DNA of 64,000 nucleotides from contig MCFE01000441.1 of assembly GCA_002104905.1 (NCBI GenBank), positions 1 through 64,000 on the forward strand, in the 5' to 3' direction. The position numbers and the translations under genes were made by a program. Below the pieces are notes generated by a model. It did no database searches. It saw only the letters and a program-made list of their open reading frames with translations, and was not told the origin of the DNA. Shown here piece by piece: positions 32,222 through 43,562 of this stretch; the stretch's first letter is position 1, and the number at the start of each line of letters is the position of its first letter. This stretch comes from Basidiobolus meristosporus CBS 931.73 (taxonomy: Eukaryota; Basidiobolomycota; Basidiobolomycetes; Basidiobolales; Basidiobolaceae).

Positions 32222-35200
32222 ATGTCGACCTCACAGCCTCCTACTAATCCGAATACAGAGAGCCTTGGAATGCTTGTCGACCCAGCTTACGAGCGAACTT
32301 TGCAAAATCGTGTTAAAGATTTACTCGGCTGGCGACATGATAAGTAGGTTTTTTCCTTTTGGCTCAAGACAGAGTCGGTTTTCTCAACTTTCTTGCTGGA
32401 AACAGTTTCCCTGGCAGTCAAGCATCTTACTTCGAAACTGCTCACCTAGAATATCTTAAAAGCGAAGATTACTTCGTATGTGAGCAAAACGACGGAATTC
32501 GTTGTCTTTTATTTACAACAATCACACCCAAGGGCCCTGCTACCTTTGTGGTAAGTCCAAAGCCAAACTATACTTCATTATTGTCATCAATCGTCCAATT
32601 GGAATTCATTTCTTTATTCCTCCGAAGATCGATAGCAAGAATAGTTTCAGGTATTTGTCTGCAGGCTTGCCTGTCAGAGATCAGCCCACTTTTCAGCATG
32701 AAACTTTATTAGATGGGGAACTGGTGATTGAAAAATCTGGTGATCAGGTTTGCCGTATATTCATTCTCCTTGTTACCATATTTTTATTCACCTTGTCTTG
32801 TTATCTAGAAGCTCTACCGATACCTCATTTGTGATCTAATAGTCCTCAATAAGGTTTTAGTTGCGCACAAATCTTTCAACAACAGGCTTGGGGTATATCT
32901 ACATTATGCTCTTCTATTTTAATTATATACTAATATTATCGAAAAGATGCTCAACCAAGAGGTGATACTCCCCTTCAATCGGATGATAAGTAACGACCCA
33001 AGTAAACGGCCACCATTCAAGTGAGAAGATCAACCTCGAGCATTTTTAATGTGCAAGTTCTGATTTCCATTTTGATTAGACTGGAGCTAAAGAAGATGGA
33101 GCGATCATATGGCCTCAAGGTTGTATTAGAGCACAAAAATAATGGGCTTCTGTTCACACCAGTTCGATCTCCATATACTTGTGGTCTGTCTCGGAAGCTG
33201 TGAGTATACCTACAAGGAGATAATGCGCCAATGACCCGTACTAATCAGATGTCCTATTAAAGTCTCAAGTGGAAAAACCCTCTATCTTACACGGCAGATC
33301 TCAAAATCAAAGTGACATACAACGTTGACCGGAAGCCAATTTATTCAGTATTAGCGACGTGTAATTTGAATCACAAATTCTTGGATCACTTGCAGCTTGA
33401 ACCTAGCTTGTTCACTGAGTATGTCACATGTTCTTATATATTAATGTTGATGTATTCATATTGATAATGTTTAGATGGCGCTCCTCACCTCCAGATGGAC
33501 GGATCGCAGAGTTTAGGTATGACTCGACGTTACTTGCGTACATAACTTTCATTTGATGCTTACATATGAATGTAATGTTAATTTAGGTGGGACTCACAAT
33601 GGCCAGTGACTATTTTTGAGAAGGGCTACGCACCAAAAACTCAGAAAGGCGGTTGGAGGTAATACCTCATGGGTATAATGCGAGTTTAGGTCATTAACCC
33701 GATTCTAGATTTGTCCGTTTCCGAGACGACAAAGATACTGCGAACGAGGAGGAATTCGCCAAATTGGTTAGAGAAGGGATGCCAAACGCCGTACCAAGAG
33801 ACGTGGTTTGTATAAAGATAGCATAAGCTTTTTTGAAATGATACTAAACGGAAAACGTCAAAAGCTCGAAAAACAGGTCGAGGAGATCCGTAGTAATTGG
33901 AAAATCCGCGAAAAATCTGGTATGCATCCGCCTAGCGGGCAGAGTGGAAGTTCGCACAGCCAACAAGCTTTACACGGATCCCACGAACGACGCCCTTCTT
34001 CAGATATTCCTGGTAACATTCCAAGAGAGTCCCCCTTACCTTCACCTCGACACGATCAGGGATTCAATCGTAGAAAAGGTTCTCATGATTCATCGCGAAA
34101 AGGATCTCAAGACTCGGTCAGTCGAAAAGGTTCACAAGACGAAACGGCTAAGAAAAGCTCGCCTCCTGAGGATCTTAATACTGGTGACAATGTAGCCCCA
34201 TCGGGCTCTTCAGGCATCCCACCGGAGTCTCTAAAGCCAGAGAAATCTCCTACCAAACTTGTATTTCCCACATCTACGGAAGTTTCTCATACGCAAAGTG
34301 AGACCAAAAGCCCTAACGACGTCCAATTAGATCAACCAAGCGCTGATCTTCCGCCACAGCAAGGTGAAAAATCTTCTCAGTTGCTGCCTAAAGCTCCAAC
34401 ACCCGGTTCAGAAGCTCATTTGGAAGAGCAAAACGAGAAAGAATCATCGACTCTAGCCACTGATATTGTAACCCAAAATCCAGATACGAATGCTACGATA
34501 CAGCAAAGTCAAGATGCCGAGGTTACGAAAAAACCATCATCACCTGAAGTAAGTACGCAATTCTGTGCGCATAATCTTGCATACAATCATTTAAAGCGTA
34601 TTTTTTTTTAAATTTAAGCCATCCGCGTCCAATTCTGAGGTTGTTCCGCCACAGGGCATTAGTAAAAAAGAGGACGAGGCAATAATTCAAAGTTCTGACG
34701 ACAAAGAGCTTAAGCCTGCCAAAATTGAGGATGATTCGTCCCCTCAACTTCAATCCGATTCAGTCTTGAAGCCGACTGAGAGCAATACGCTGGGTAAAGA
34801 CAACTCTAGCCAGGAAGTTGCATCAAATGACAAGTAAGTTGCCGAACATTCTTATACAACATTCTTTTTGGATTCATATATTTATTAACCCATTGCAGAC
34901 AACTAGCCCCTTTGGTAGTACGGCCCGAGAGTTCTGATAGCGTCACTGCACCTACAAAGGTGCAAAACCTAAATGCAGAGTCTACAGCTGTTGTTGAGAC
35001 TATTTCAGCTACTGCGGAGAAAGATGCTTTCGAGGTGCTAGCAAGCAATCCAGAGCATCTTAAAGCCGTCCACGCAGTCGAGGCAAACGGTAATAATCAC
35101 TTACCTGAAGTTACAGGTATTGCCGTTAAAAGGAAAAGCCTGGGAAACGAGAATCAGAATGAGCCACAAAAGTAATTGCCCATGAGATGATGCACAAGTA

Positions 35201-37119
35201 TTGTAATTGTTTTTAACTTTAACCCCAATAGGCATAAGAAATTATCTATCGATTCATCTCCTATTCAACGGGAACATACTAAGCAACAGCTGCAAAAAGA
35301 TCCTGATCAGCGAAAGCAACAGTCTTCAGCAACATCTCTTTACCAAAGCCCTATGTTCCAGCCGCAATTACAACCGATGAACCAAACGCAAATACAGCAG
35401 AATCAACAACCCAAAATTATACCAAATCAAAAGCAAGATCCAATGTCAGATCCACATCATGGTTTCAGTAGAGTCGAGCCAGCAAAGATGGCGCAGTCGC
35501 CCAATCAGCGACCCGTAAGTTCTGCCGATACTCCAAGCACCAACACTCGTATTTTTTCGGGACCACAAATTCTTTCATCGCGCGATCATGGCACCAAGAG
35601 TGAAGCTAATGTTGTTTCTGTTCAACCTGTTCATGAACAGACCTCGGCTACTACAATTCCCCCGACTAAATCTGCTGTTTCATACGATACTCGCATTCAC
35701 GGTGCCTCGCCAAATCTCTCAAGCCGCCCTTCGGTGGAAGCTCATTCTGGATCTGCCCCAGTACAAGATCCGTCGAGTCGTCGCGCATCAAGTGGAAATG
35801 AGACGTCGCTTCTAGACAGATTGTATAGAGTAGAGCCGTTACCTACCTCGCAAACGAACACTCAGAGTATTTCACATTCCGTGTCTAACCCCGATGCTGC
35901 CCGATTGACTAGGGGTGTTCCAGGAACAGCTCAGCCTATACAAACTGACCAGCCACAAAAGTCTCCACATCAATATTTCTCGAGTCCAAGTCATCCCAGC
36001 TTCCAGCCTGGTGCAAACCTGAAATCAAATGAGCATCAAATCCGTAGAGACTCTGCATCAAACCCCGCATCTTTTGATCGGAATAGCAGCACGGGATACA
36101 CACACCATCCAATTCCTAATTCACAAATCAATCCAATGCAGCCGACCTCAGATGTTCCGCAGGTTACTCCACAGTTGGGATACAATACTCCTAAAGAATT
36201 CCAGAGAGGCTCTCCTCGATATGGTGCAGGTTATGTTGCAAATGACAAGCAACCTCGACACTCGATATCGGACATCCAACATCACCCAGTTCATTCTAAA
36301 GGAGCTATAAACAACGACAACAGAGAGGCCTTGCGCCGATCGATGACATTTCCAAATATCCCAGGTGGATTGAAAAACGACACTTTCAATGCCAGTCCAA
36401 CCGCCGCAAATCAACAATATGGGAAGCAGAGTATTAATATGCATCCGGGTGAAGCGCACGAACGTGATAGCCGAGGATATAGGCCGCCGGTGGATGTCCC
36501 AGCCAGGCCATCACAGTATACTCCAATGATGGATTCTAATTCGCAAGCGTTAGGGAATAGATCACCGAGCCTTCTTCATCAAAACCCACTACCTGGCTAT
36601 CCTCAACGAACTATGGCCGGTCGTTCACAAACAGTGCCCCAAAGCGCCCGTCCCCCAACTCAGCCATCTGGAATACAACATGTTAGCCAATCTAGTGCTT
36701 CTTCACAGTACCCTCCACCGTATGACCAAGCGGAGATACAACGGAGACCACCCGCCCATTCAATGATGGCAATGCCCGGACAGTACTCGGTGTCAGCGTC
36801 GAAGTCACCCGGTTATAGACACTCCATTCCACATTCTCCTGGAGCCTCTGTTCAGAATTCACCTCAATTGGTGCCCACTAGGCAGGAAAATTGGCAGCCT
36901 ATGAAGGATGTTAGTATTGCAGCAGGATATCCCCATCAATCGAACCCACAATGGCCGGGAACGCAATATCCTTATCATCCATCCGTACCAGTGTATAACT
37001 CGCAACCAATTCATTCTACCCCCTCGCAACCACGAAGCCGAACGCAGTCCAAAGGAAAGCTAGATTTTATAATGAATTCTTCGGAAGAGGAGCCAGATTG
37101 GAGAAACACCCGACTATAA
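32222..37119 (+). CDS. mRNA guanylyltransferase-like protein with altered active site and long disordered tail
   Basis: Fourteen exons (32222-32343, 32406-32550, 32628-32747, 32809-32892, 32947-33020, 33080-33199, 33263-33418, 33475-33516, 33587-33658, 33709-33805, 33865-34548, 34619-34833, 34899-35171, 35232-37119) give 1,363 aa. Residues 1-350 follow Ceg1-type capping enzymes: NFPGSQASYF, EDYFVCEQNDGIRCLLF (motif I), TLLDGELVIEK (IIIa), NNGLLFTPV (IV), LLKWKN (V), DSQWPVTIFEKG and GGWRFVRFRDD. Motif I should be KxDG, with Lys taking the GMP. Here it is Q-N-D-G, with Gln68 encoded by CAA at 32485-32487. Motif III DR reads DS, and motif IV D/E-G reads N-G. Residues 351-1363 are Ser/Pro/Gln-rich and disordered, with RKGSxD repeats near 34060-34140. 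It may be a catalytically dead cap-binding or scaffold paralogue; a true capping enzyme should then exist elsewhere. Confidence 0.85.
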
Positions 37120-37529
37120 CTTGTTTGGTCATAAGTATGGCGGATCATATTATAATATTGTGAAAGGAATTTTGTACTTTTATGTAGCCTTCCTCATTCT
37201 TTCTCCAGCTGATTTTGTTCATTTAATTTCTCTCATTTTTGTTTTGAATTTCATTGCATCGGTCGCAGTTGTTAGTTTCTGATACACCCCATGTTAAATA
37301 GAATAGTTATGCCTTTTAGTGTGAAATAGCCCAGCATAACTTATCCTCTCAAGAGTGCGCAGTTTTTGTATAAAAGAGCAAAAGGAGAAATTTCACCGAG
37401 CAGAAGCAAACATTCATTGGAAATTAAATTAGAAGGCAAAAGATAGTCAACACCCGCACTTTTCAGAGACCATTGTCGGTAGTGCGAGATGACGCTTGCC
37501 ACGGCGCTTTTTACTTTATCAAACACAAG
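37120..37529. other. 3' region after the guanylyltransferase-like gene
   Basis: T-rich sequence consistent with a 3' untranslated region and terminator. No gene is seen before the 2-isopropylmalate synthase remnant. Confidence 0.4.
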
Positions 37530-38480
37530 GGTTTACTTCACCGGGTGCATCATCCCCTGAACTGACGCTTTGGATATCGAAATTGTTCCAAGCGAATACT
37601 GCGCCCAACCAGTCTATTGACGGCGTAGTAGGTCGCCTGGATGGGATCGTGTCCGATGGCAGCGTCGGAAAGTACTTTCCCATCCACTCTGCGATCAGCT
37701 GCACTCTTATCGATCAGAGAGACGCTGGCGGTGGAAAGGATATCACGACACTCTTTACCCTGTAGGTCTCGATCGCATCCTGGCTTAGACTCTGGTCACT
37801 AGCAAGTGCCAAAAGATCGCGTTCGGTGATCAGCTTTTTGGTGTCCGTAAGCTTCTTGAAGCTGGTGAAGAAGGTTTGAAATTCGGGGTCGTTGAGCACG
37901 ATTGCAAGTTCATGAAGTTTGTATTTGAGCGCATTGCGCCCCGAATGTTTGCCTAGCACCAGATTGTTCGATGGGACGTCTACAAGCTCAGGGGTGCTGA
38001 TCTCGTAGGTTCTCTTGTTTTTCGGTACTCCGTCTTGGTGGATCCCCGATTCGTGGGCGAATGCGCTCAAACCGACGATGGCCTTGTTCGCTTGACTAGG
38101 CATCCCGCTTTTTAATACCACCAGTTGGGAAACACGATATTGAAAGGTGGTGTCGATCTTGTTGAACACTGGATAGCTATTTGGGCGGGTGCGGAGCGCC
38201 ATCACAACTTCTTCCAGAGAAGTGTTCCCTGCACACTCTCCAATCCTATAGATCGTCAATTCCACTTGACGGACCCCATTGGAGATGGCAGCCAGTGTAT
38301 TGGCCGTAGCCAAACCTGGATCGTTCTGGTAATGTGCAGACCAGACGACCTTTTCGGATCCTCGAGTGTTTTCTCTTGGATAGTTGAAGAGCGCGCTATA
38401 CTCCTCCTCTGGAACACAGATGCCGACCGTATCAGGGATATTCAATGTGGCGGCTCCCGCCTTTCACCCACTCTTATTCA
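37530..38480 (-). pseudogene. Broken 2-isopropylmalate synthase (LEU4/LEU9-type)
   Basis: The frame from 38475 reads KAGAATLNIPDTVG, then NDPGLATANTLAAISNGVRQVE, GNTSLEEVVMALRTRP, FAHESGIHQDGV and NLVLGKHSGRNALKYKL, the second half of the catalytic domain and the linker of 2-IPMS. A TGA precedes KAGAA, and the first roughly 300 residues of the enzyme are absent. In the C-terminal leucine-binding domain the frame changes near 37719 (after VKSVVISF; the other frame carries STASVSLID and DAAIGHDPIQATYYAVNRLVG) and again near 37580, where the first frame family resumes as FDIQSVSSGDDAPGEV. Normally conserved residues are also altered (INGIGERAGN appears as IYRIGECAGN). No intron signals explain the shifts. 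It is therefore a truncated, frameshifted relic, and a functional copy must lie elsewhere. Confidence 0.85.
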
Positions 38481-40050
38481 TCTTCTATCTATCGAAAAAT
38501 CCCACTTCGTAGGGCATTTTGTGAGGGGAAGAGCCCGCCTATAAATAGAAAATGGTGGTAAAGTGATCACGCTAAGTTATCCAAGATCGCTAGTGGAGAT
38601 CAAGATTTGCGGGGATATCGTAACAAATACTAGGGATCTACACTCTTGTTTGTTTATGCTAACCCACCCATCATTCATTGGATTAACTTTAATCGAACAC
38701 CAATCCAAAATGTAGAATCCTGCTTAAGATTGACGTCCCTCCTGAACTCGGATTTTAACTGTTGAACGGATGATTGTGATGAGGTGCCAGGGTCAAGCAG
38801 AGGCAGTAAAATGGCGCCCACACACACACACTCCCACCGACTGAGGGTTTAGAAACGTTGCTCAAGATCCCTCAAAACTTTACCGGCAACTCCGCTAGAT
38901 TCGAAGGCGAAAAAGGAGAAATAAACGTACCACGGAAAATCCGATACTTCGGTTTCTTCAGGATTCACTCATAACTTGAGCCCATTCATTCCGGTGACTC
39001 TTGACCAAAGAAATCTCAACTTAGGAATTCCCATTTCGGTTTCTGTGTAACTCCAGACTGCATTTAACCAACTATGTACCAGTGATGCCATAAACACAGA
39101 AAGTTCATTTGTGCTAGGCAATTTAGCCTTTACTCGACAGAATGCTATATTACATATGGTGATGAACACTACTATCCCTGGCACTCAGAAAACCACTTAC
39201 AGTAAATATCAGGTAATTGGTGTCGAGATAGTTCCACAGCGAGAAATCCATGTAGGGCGGAAGCAACTCAACTGTTCAAGAAACCTCTTTGTCGTGCTTG
39301 ATTTGTAAAGCTCCATCGGTATTGATTTGGCCATATTTGTGTGTGTGAAAATATCCTGGATATCTAGACAGACCGAATAGCTGATTCATCTCGTTTGCTA
39401 TCAGCAGGACTTTTCTCCTGCACAAAGTAATTTGTCCCCCTGAAGCGTTGGTGTCCGAATCGCTGCACTTGCTGATCCATGGCTCAAAAACTGCGACCGA
39501 TGAGGGTTGTTACACCCGACATCCTATTGCTCCATGCCCTTTGGACCCTCAAACTCTCCACATATTGTTGCCATACGGAGGGTTATTCATGGACTTTACG
39601 ACATACACTGCATGACCTTGACAAGTGTAAACTTCGTTGGATTTCAGATGTCAACACCGCCACAGAGGAGCCTGCAGCCTCTGTATTGGAGACCGTGAGT
39701 GTGTGAACTTTCCAACGACCAGTATTGGCTTTGCGTGACCCTTTAACAAGACTTTTTTGGTGGTGTTAGCAAATAACCAATTAGGTAACTGTATCCTCGA
39801 CCCCACATTTGTCGTCACATGCTGTCGAGATGGCTCTTCAATTTGCCACATTTCTTTGATTGTGTGAAGTCCTCCGAAAGTGAGGGCCATCCTCAAATTC
39901 GTTTAAATACGAGACCTTGCCTCGGGGGATGCACCCAAATCTCCATCCGCACCTTCGTGAAGCCATTTTCGAACTCGCCTCTCTTTTCCCTTGCGCCCCC
40001 TCATACCGCCTGAGGTCTCCATCTGCGCCTTTCGAAACAGCAAGGCTAAC
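38481..40050. other. Intergenic region, about 1.6 kb
   Basis: It contains a short CA-type microsatellite (near 38818-38831) and several short frames without family resemblance (for example 39479-39706). No RNA gene was recognised. The 3' 300 bases presumably form the promoter of the Mig1-like factor. Confidence 0.45.
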
Positions 40051-40743
40051 ATGTCCAGTCAACGTGCGTCGGTTGTTCTGACGCGGCCGTACAAATGCGA
40101 CATATGCGACAAGGAGTTTGTGAGGCAGGAGCATGTACAAAGGCATAGACGAACCCACACCGGCGAAAAGCCATACCCATGCACCCACCCAGGATGCACC
40201 CGAAAATTCTCACGCTCAGACGAACTAACCAGGCATATTCGTATTCATACAAAGCCCATAAATGTACTCGATCGAAAGCCACTACATATCCATTTGCATA
40301 CCCCAGCCAGTCTAAATCCTTCATATTCCATCCCACTCATGAGAGATCCCCATTGTAGTAAGCCCTTCAAGCCAAAGCGCCCTTTGCAAGGGACAGGCAC
40401 CACATTCATCCACCACTCCCACCCATCCCTGTCGCCTGGCAGTGTAGCACCATCTGCTCCATCGAAGGTGCCATCTCGTTTGTGTATATCGCGAGACCGC
40501 CAGCTTCTAAATGAGGCAGAGCCCAGTGTTCCAGAACCCAACCGAAGGCCGCCGCCGAAACGTCCCTCCCCGTTTCCAGAGACGAAGCCAAAAAAATCCC
40601 TCAGACACTCCATCCACGCTAACCTGGATCGGGTATTTCAATCCAGCTGTCCTGAGGAACGAGTCCTACCCCCGCTGTCCGGCGGTCTGAGCCCGCCCCC
40701 ACTCAAAGACAGCACAAGTCGGTGGCTGCCTGTCTCTCTGTAA
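40051..40743 (+). CDS. Mig1/CreA-like C2H2 repressor
   Basis: Intronless, 230 aa. Two fingers open the protein (about residues 12-68): [31 protein letters not shown] and [27 protein letters not shown]. The recognition helices RQEHVQRH and RSDELTRH are those of the Mig1/CreA/Wilms-tumour class, which binds GC boxes (SYGGGG). The rest is Pro/Ser/Arg-rich ([38 protein letters not shown]) and disordered. By homology it would mediate carbon-catabolite repression in the nucleus. The first ATG in the frame (39991) would add 20 residues. The ATG at 40051 was preferred because fungal relatives start close to finger 1. Confidence 0.85.
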   Translation: MSSQRASVVLTRPYKCDICDKEFVRQEHVQRHRRTHTGEKPYPCTHPGCTRKFSRSDELTRHIRIHTKPINVLDRKPLHIHLHTPASLNPSYSIPLMRDPHCSKPFKPKRPLQGTGTTFIHHSHPSLSPGSVAPSAPSKVPSRLCISRDRQLLNEAEPSVPEPNRRPPPKRPSPFPETKPKKSLRHSIHANLDRVFQSSCPEERVLPPLSGGLSPPPLKDSTSRWLPVSL

Positions 40744-41043
40744 ACATTGCTTGATCCATAGAATTGGTCTTGTCGGTCGCAAGCCTGCTCTCTTTGTACA
40801 TTGGTCGCCTGTATACAAATCGACAACGGAGCCTGCTGTGTATACTGCTGGTAAATTCAAAACAATCCTCCTCCCAGATAGGGAATCCTTCATTGTACAA
40901 AGTCCACCACCACCCCTCTGCCTTGTCAAGAACTGGGAGAGCACTCCACCCAGGGAACCAAACCATCCACAGAAATAAAGCAAAAGGTGAATTCAACCGA
41001 GACATTTATTCATGATCCAAGAGATGAAATTTAATGGCTGTAT
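40744..41043. other. Convergent 3' region
   Basis: 300 bases between the Mig1-like and uL4 stop codons. No gene is seen. Confidence 0.4.
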
Positions 41044-42262
41044 TTAATCGGCACGCAAAACTTCCAAGAACTTCTTGCTGGTGGCGGTGTGAACCTTGGG
41101 TTGGTTCTTCTTGGTCTTGCCCAAGATCTCAGCACGCTTGACAACCTTGGAGTAAGGGTTCAAACGGAGCATGACACCGTTGTTGCGAAGAGGGTTCTTC
41201 TTTTGAGCAACGGAGCGCTTTTGGTGCTTGGTTCCGGCGGCACGGCAGACGGATTGGATCTCATCGGAGTTGATGATACGGGTAACATCGGGGTTGCTGA
41301 TGATGTGAGCAGGAAGATCGTAGTCCTTCTTCAAGGAAGATGACTTCTTGTAGGTACCGAAGAGGCTATCCAAAAGCTCGAAAGCACCTTGGGTCCAGAT
41401 GATGAAACGACCGAGGTGAGCACCAGGAGCCAATTGGAGAAGGTTAAGACGACGAACGTTAACCAACTCGACACCGGGAAGGTTGCGGAAAGCACGGACA
41501 ATACCGTTGTCCTCGTTGTAGACAACAAGGGGACCGCGTCTTTGTCTGTGGCGACGGTTTCTAAGCTTGCCCTTACCAGCGCGGATCTTGCGGCTGTTGG
41601 CAACCTTGACAACATCCTCATAGGCGTTGAGGGCCTTGAGAAGGGTGACGGCGTTCTTGGTCTTGGTGAGGGACTCAGCACCGTTGCCAATAACGAGGGG
41701 AACCTCCTCGATTTGCTCAATTCTGTGACCACGGGCCAAGACCAAAGCAGGGATGGCGGAAGCGGCCAAAGCGGAGGCAGTGGCGAAACGCTTCTGGTTC
41801 AAGTTGGTCTTAACGTGCCACTTTCTCCAGATCTTGGTAGGAGCGAACATACGACCACCACGGCACATGTTACCGAAGGCAGCTTGTCCGGAACGGTGGG
41901 TACCACCACCACCGACACGAGGAATACGAGCAACAGCACGACCAGTACCCCAGGACTCGGCAGAGGTTTGGTGACCAGCCTTGACGGAAACAGCGTAAGC
42001 TTGACGCTTGTTCTTGGCCATGTTGGTGTGGACGAAGCGCACGATATCAGGGCGGATAGGGGCCTTGAAAACGGCGGGGAGGGTGACGTTGGCAATGGTG
42101 CCATTGCCAGACTCGGAGTAGACGTTAATGACAGGTCTAGCGGCCGCGGACTAATGAGCAATTGAAGATTAGGGCATTGAAGAGGAATAGGGAGAGATGG
42201 ATGTGCGCTGAGCTCTATAGATGCAGTGGAAATGTGGCGTGATCGCGAACCATACGTACCAT
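41044..42262 (-). CDS. Ribosomal protein uL4 (Rpl4), large subunit
   Basis: Two exons: 42260-42262 (ATG only) and 41044-42150, 369 aa. The 109-bp intron starts GTACGT right after the start codon and ends ATTAG. The product begins [15 protein letters not shown] then [20 protein letters not shown], contains the tunnel-loop region [29 protein letters not shown], and ends with the eukaryote-specific tail ([20 protein letters not shown]...). uL4 lines the peptide exit tunnel of the 60S subunit. Length and sequence fit yeast Rpl4 (362 aa). The start was chosen because exon 2 has no ATG before the conserved N-terminal block. It is the second ribosomal protein gene here with an ATG-only first exon. 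Confidence 0.96.
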
Positions 42263-43562
42263 CTTGAATCCTTGAGATGACAAAGCGGGTGGAATAAAAG
42301 GAAAGAACCGAAATGACCGTCCAATGCCTATTATACTTGGCGAATGTTGCTCCCTCGAGGATTGCCGCCAGAGCGAGAATGATTGGACGGGCAATTTTGA
42401 TCAACGAAAAGAATAAAATTTTGTCGGGAAAATTTGCGTTTACCCAGTGGCTCATATCATCTGATTTAACCAACATGAATGTGTTTAAGCTAGTATGGTG
42501 CTGGAGTATGAAGGCTACGATTACATATGGTTTCGACTGGTTGGCTGTTGACTAGGCATCACTTGGTGTATCTGGACAGAGACGCCACACTCGAACCGGT
42601 GTCGAGCAAGATTGGCTCGTCCTACGAATATCATCTCTTTAGCACTGACAACTTCAACCATATTTTAGTTCGCATTCACATTGCCATTCGTTTTAAATCA
42701 ATGGAGATCATGGTTGCGGCATTATTTTCCAATCCATCTAATACAATTTTGGAGGTACTCTGATCTCGTTCATGGATCTTGATAGCGAAGAAAATAATAA
42801 TAGGTCGGCGACTCTGGTCAGCGACTCTAAATATATATATATGTGTCTATATCTGCAGATGCCATCGACCATGGATGTGGCTGAGTCGCTTAGGGTCTAT
42901 GGTGGTTGTTGCAGCCAAAACAACATCAATTTGGAGGCAACGGTAGCAAAGGCATTGAGGGAGTTTATATACAGACAGTAGTAAATATTGCCTCGTCATT
43001 TCATGGGAACGCAATCCATAATATAGTGCGACATTTGACCGAAATTTGGAAAAGCATATATTTACGAACACCGGTGGAGCAGATACAATGGAGATGCATT
43101 CAATTGACCTCGGTGCTACTACAAATCAATAAATGAAAAGTCAGACTAACTGCCTGGTTTGGCAGTTGGCTTTGATTTGTGTTCCCTATAGTTGTCTGTA
43201 GATGAAGAACGTGAATGAGCTTGGCCATTGGGCCGTTGTGAATATGACTGCCCTGAATATATTGGTGTAATGCCATTCTTAATGCGTTCAAGGCCTCTTT
43301 GTCCCCCTTTAATTCATATCCGCATTGTAAATCTCTGTGCCTTATTCAGAATTATCAAAGATCCTGGCTCTTGTTCCTCTTCGCTTCCGTTTCCTTGCCA
43401 AATTTCTTGGACTTGAGCTGTTTTGAGCTTTCGTTTCGACCAGACCTCAACAGCCTATATTGACCTCGGATAAAAGAGTGTGCTTCTTGTTCTCACAACA
43501 CTGCCTTCTTCCACTTCAGGACTCTTTGAACCCTTCATTCCCCGGTACAACCGCCACATACG
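42263..43562. other. Divergent intergenic region, about 1.3 kb
   Basis: The region lies between uL4 and the PAK kinase. Short frames occur on both strands but none is family-like. A TATATATATATG run near 42830 is present. The last 120 bases are rich in CT, as in many fungal core promoters. Confidence 0.45.

Noticed and set aside
39479-39706. 75-codon frame in the 38.5-40 kb gap
   Set aside because: No family pattern and a competing frame of equal length overlaps it.
41389-42165. 258-codon plus-strand frame over uL4
   Set aside because: Antisense shadow of the ribosomal protein gene; composition (TSD/GLG-rich) is typical of such shadows.
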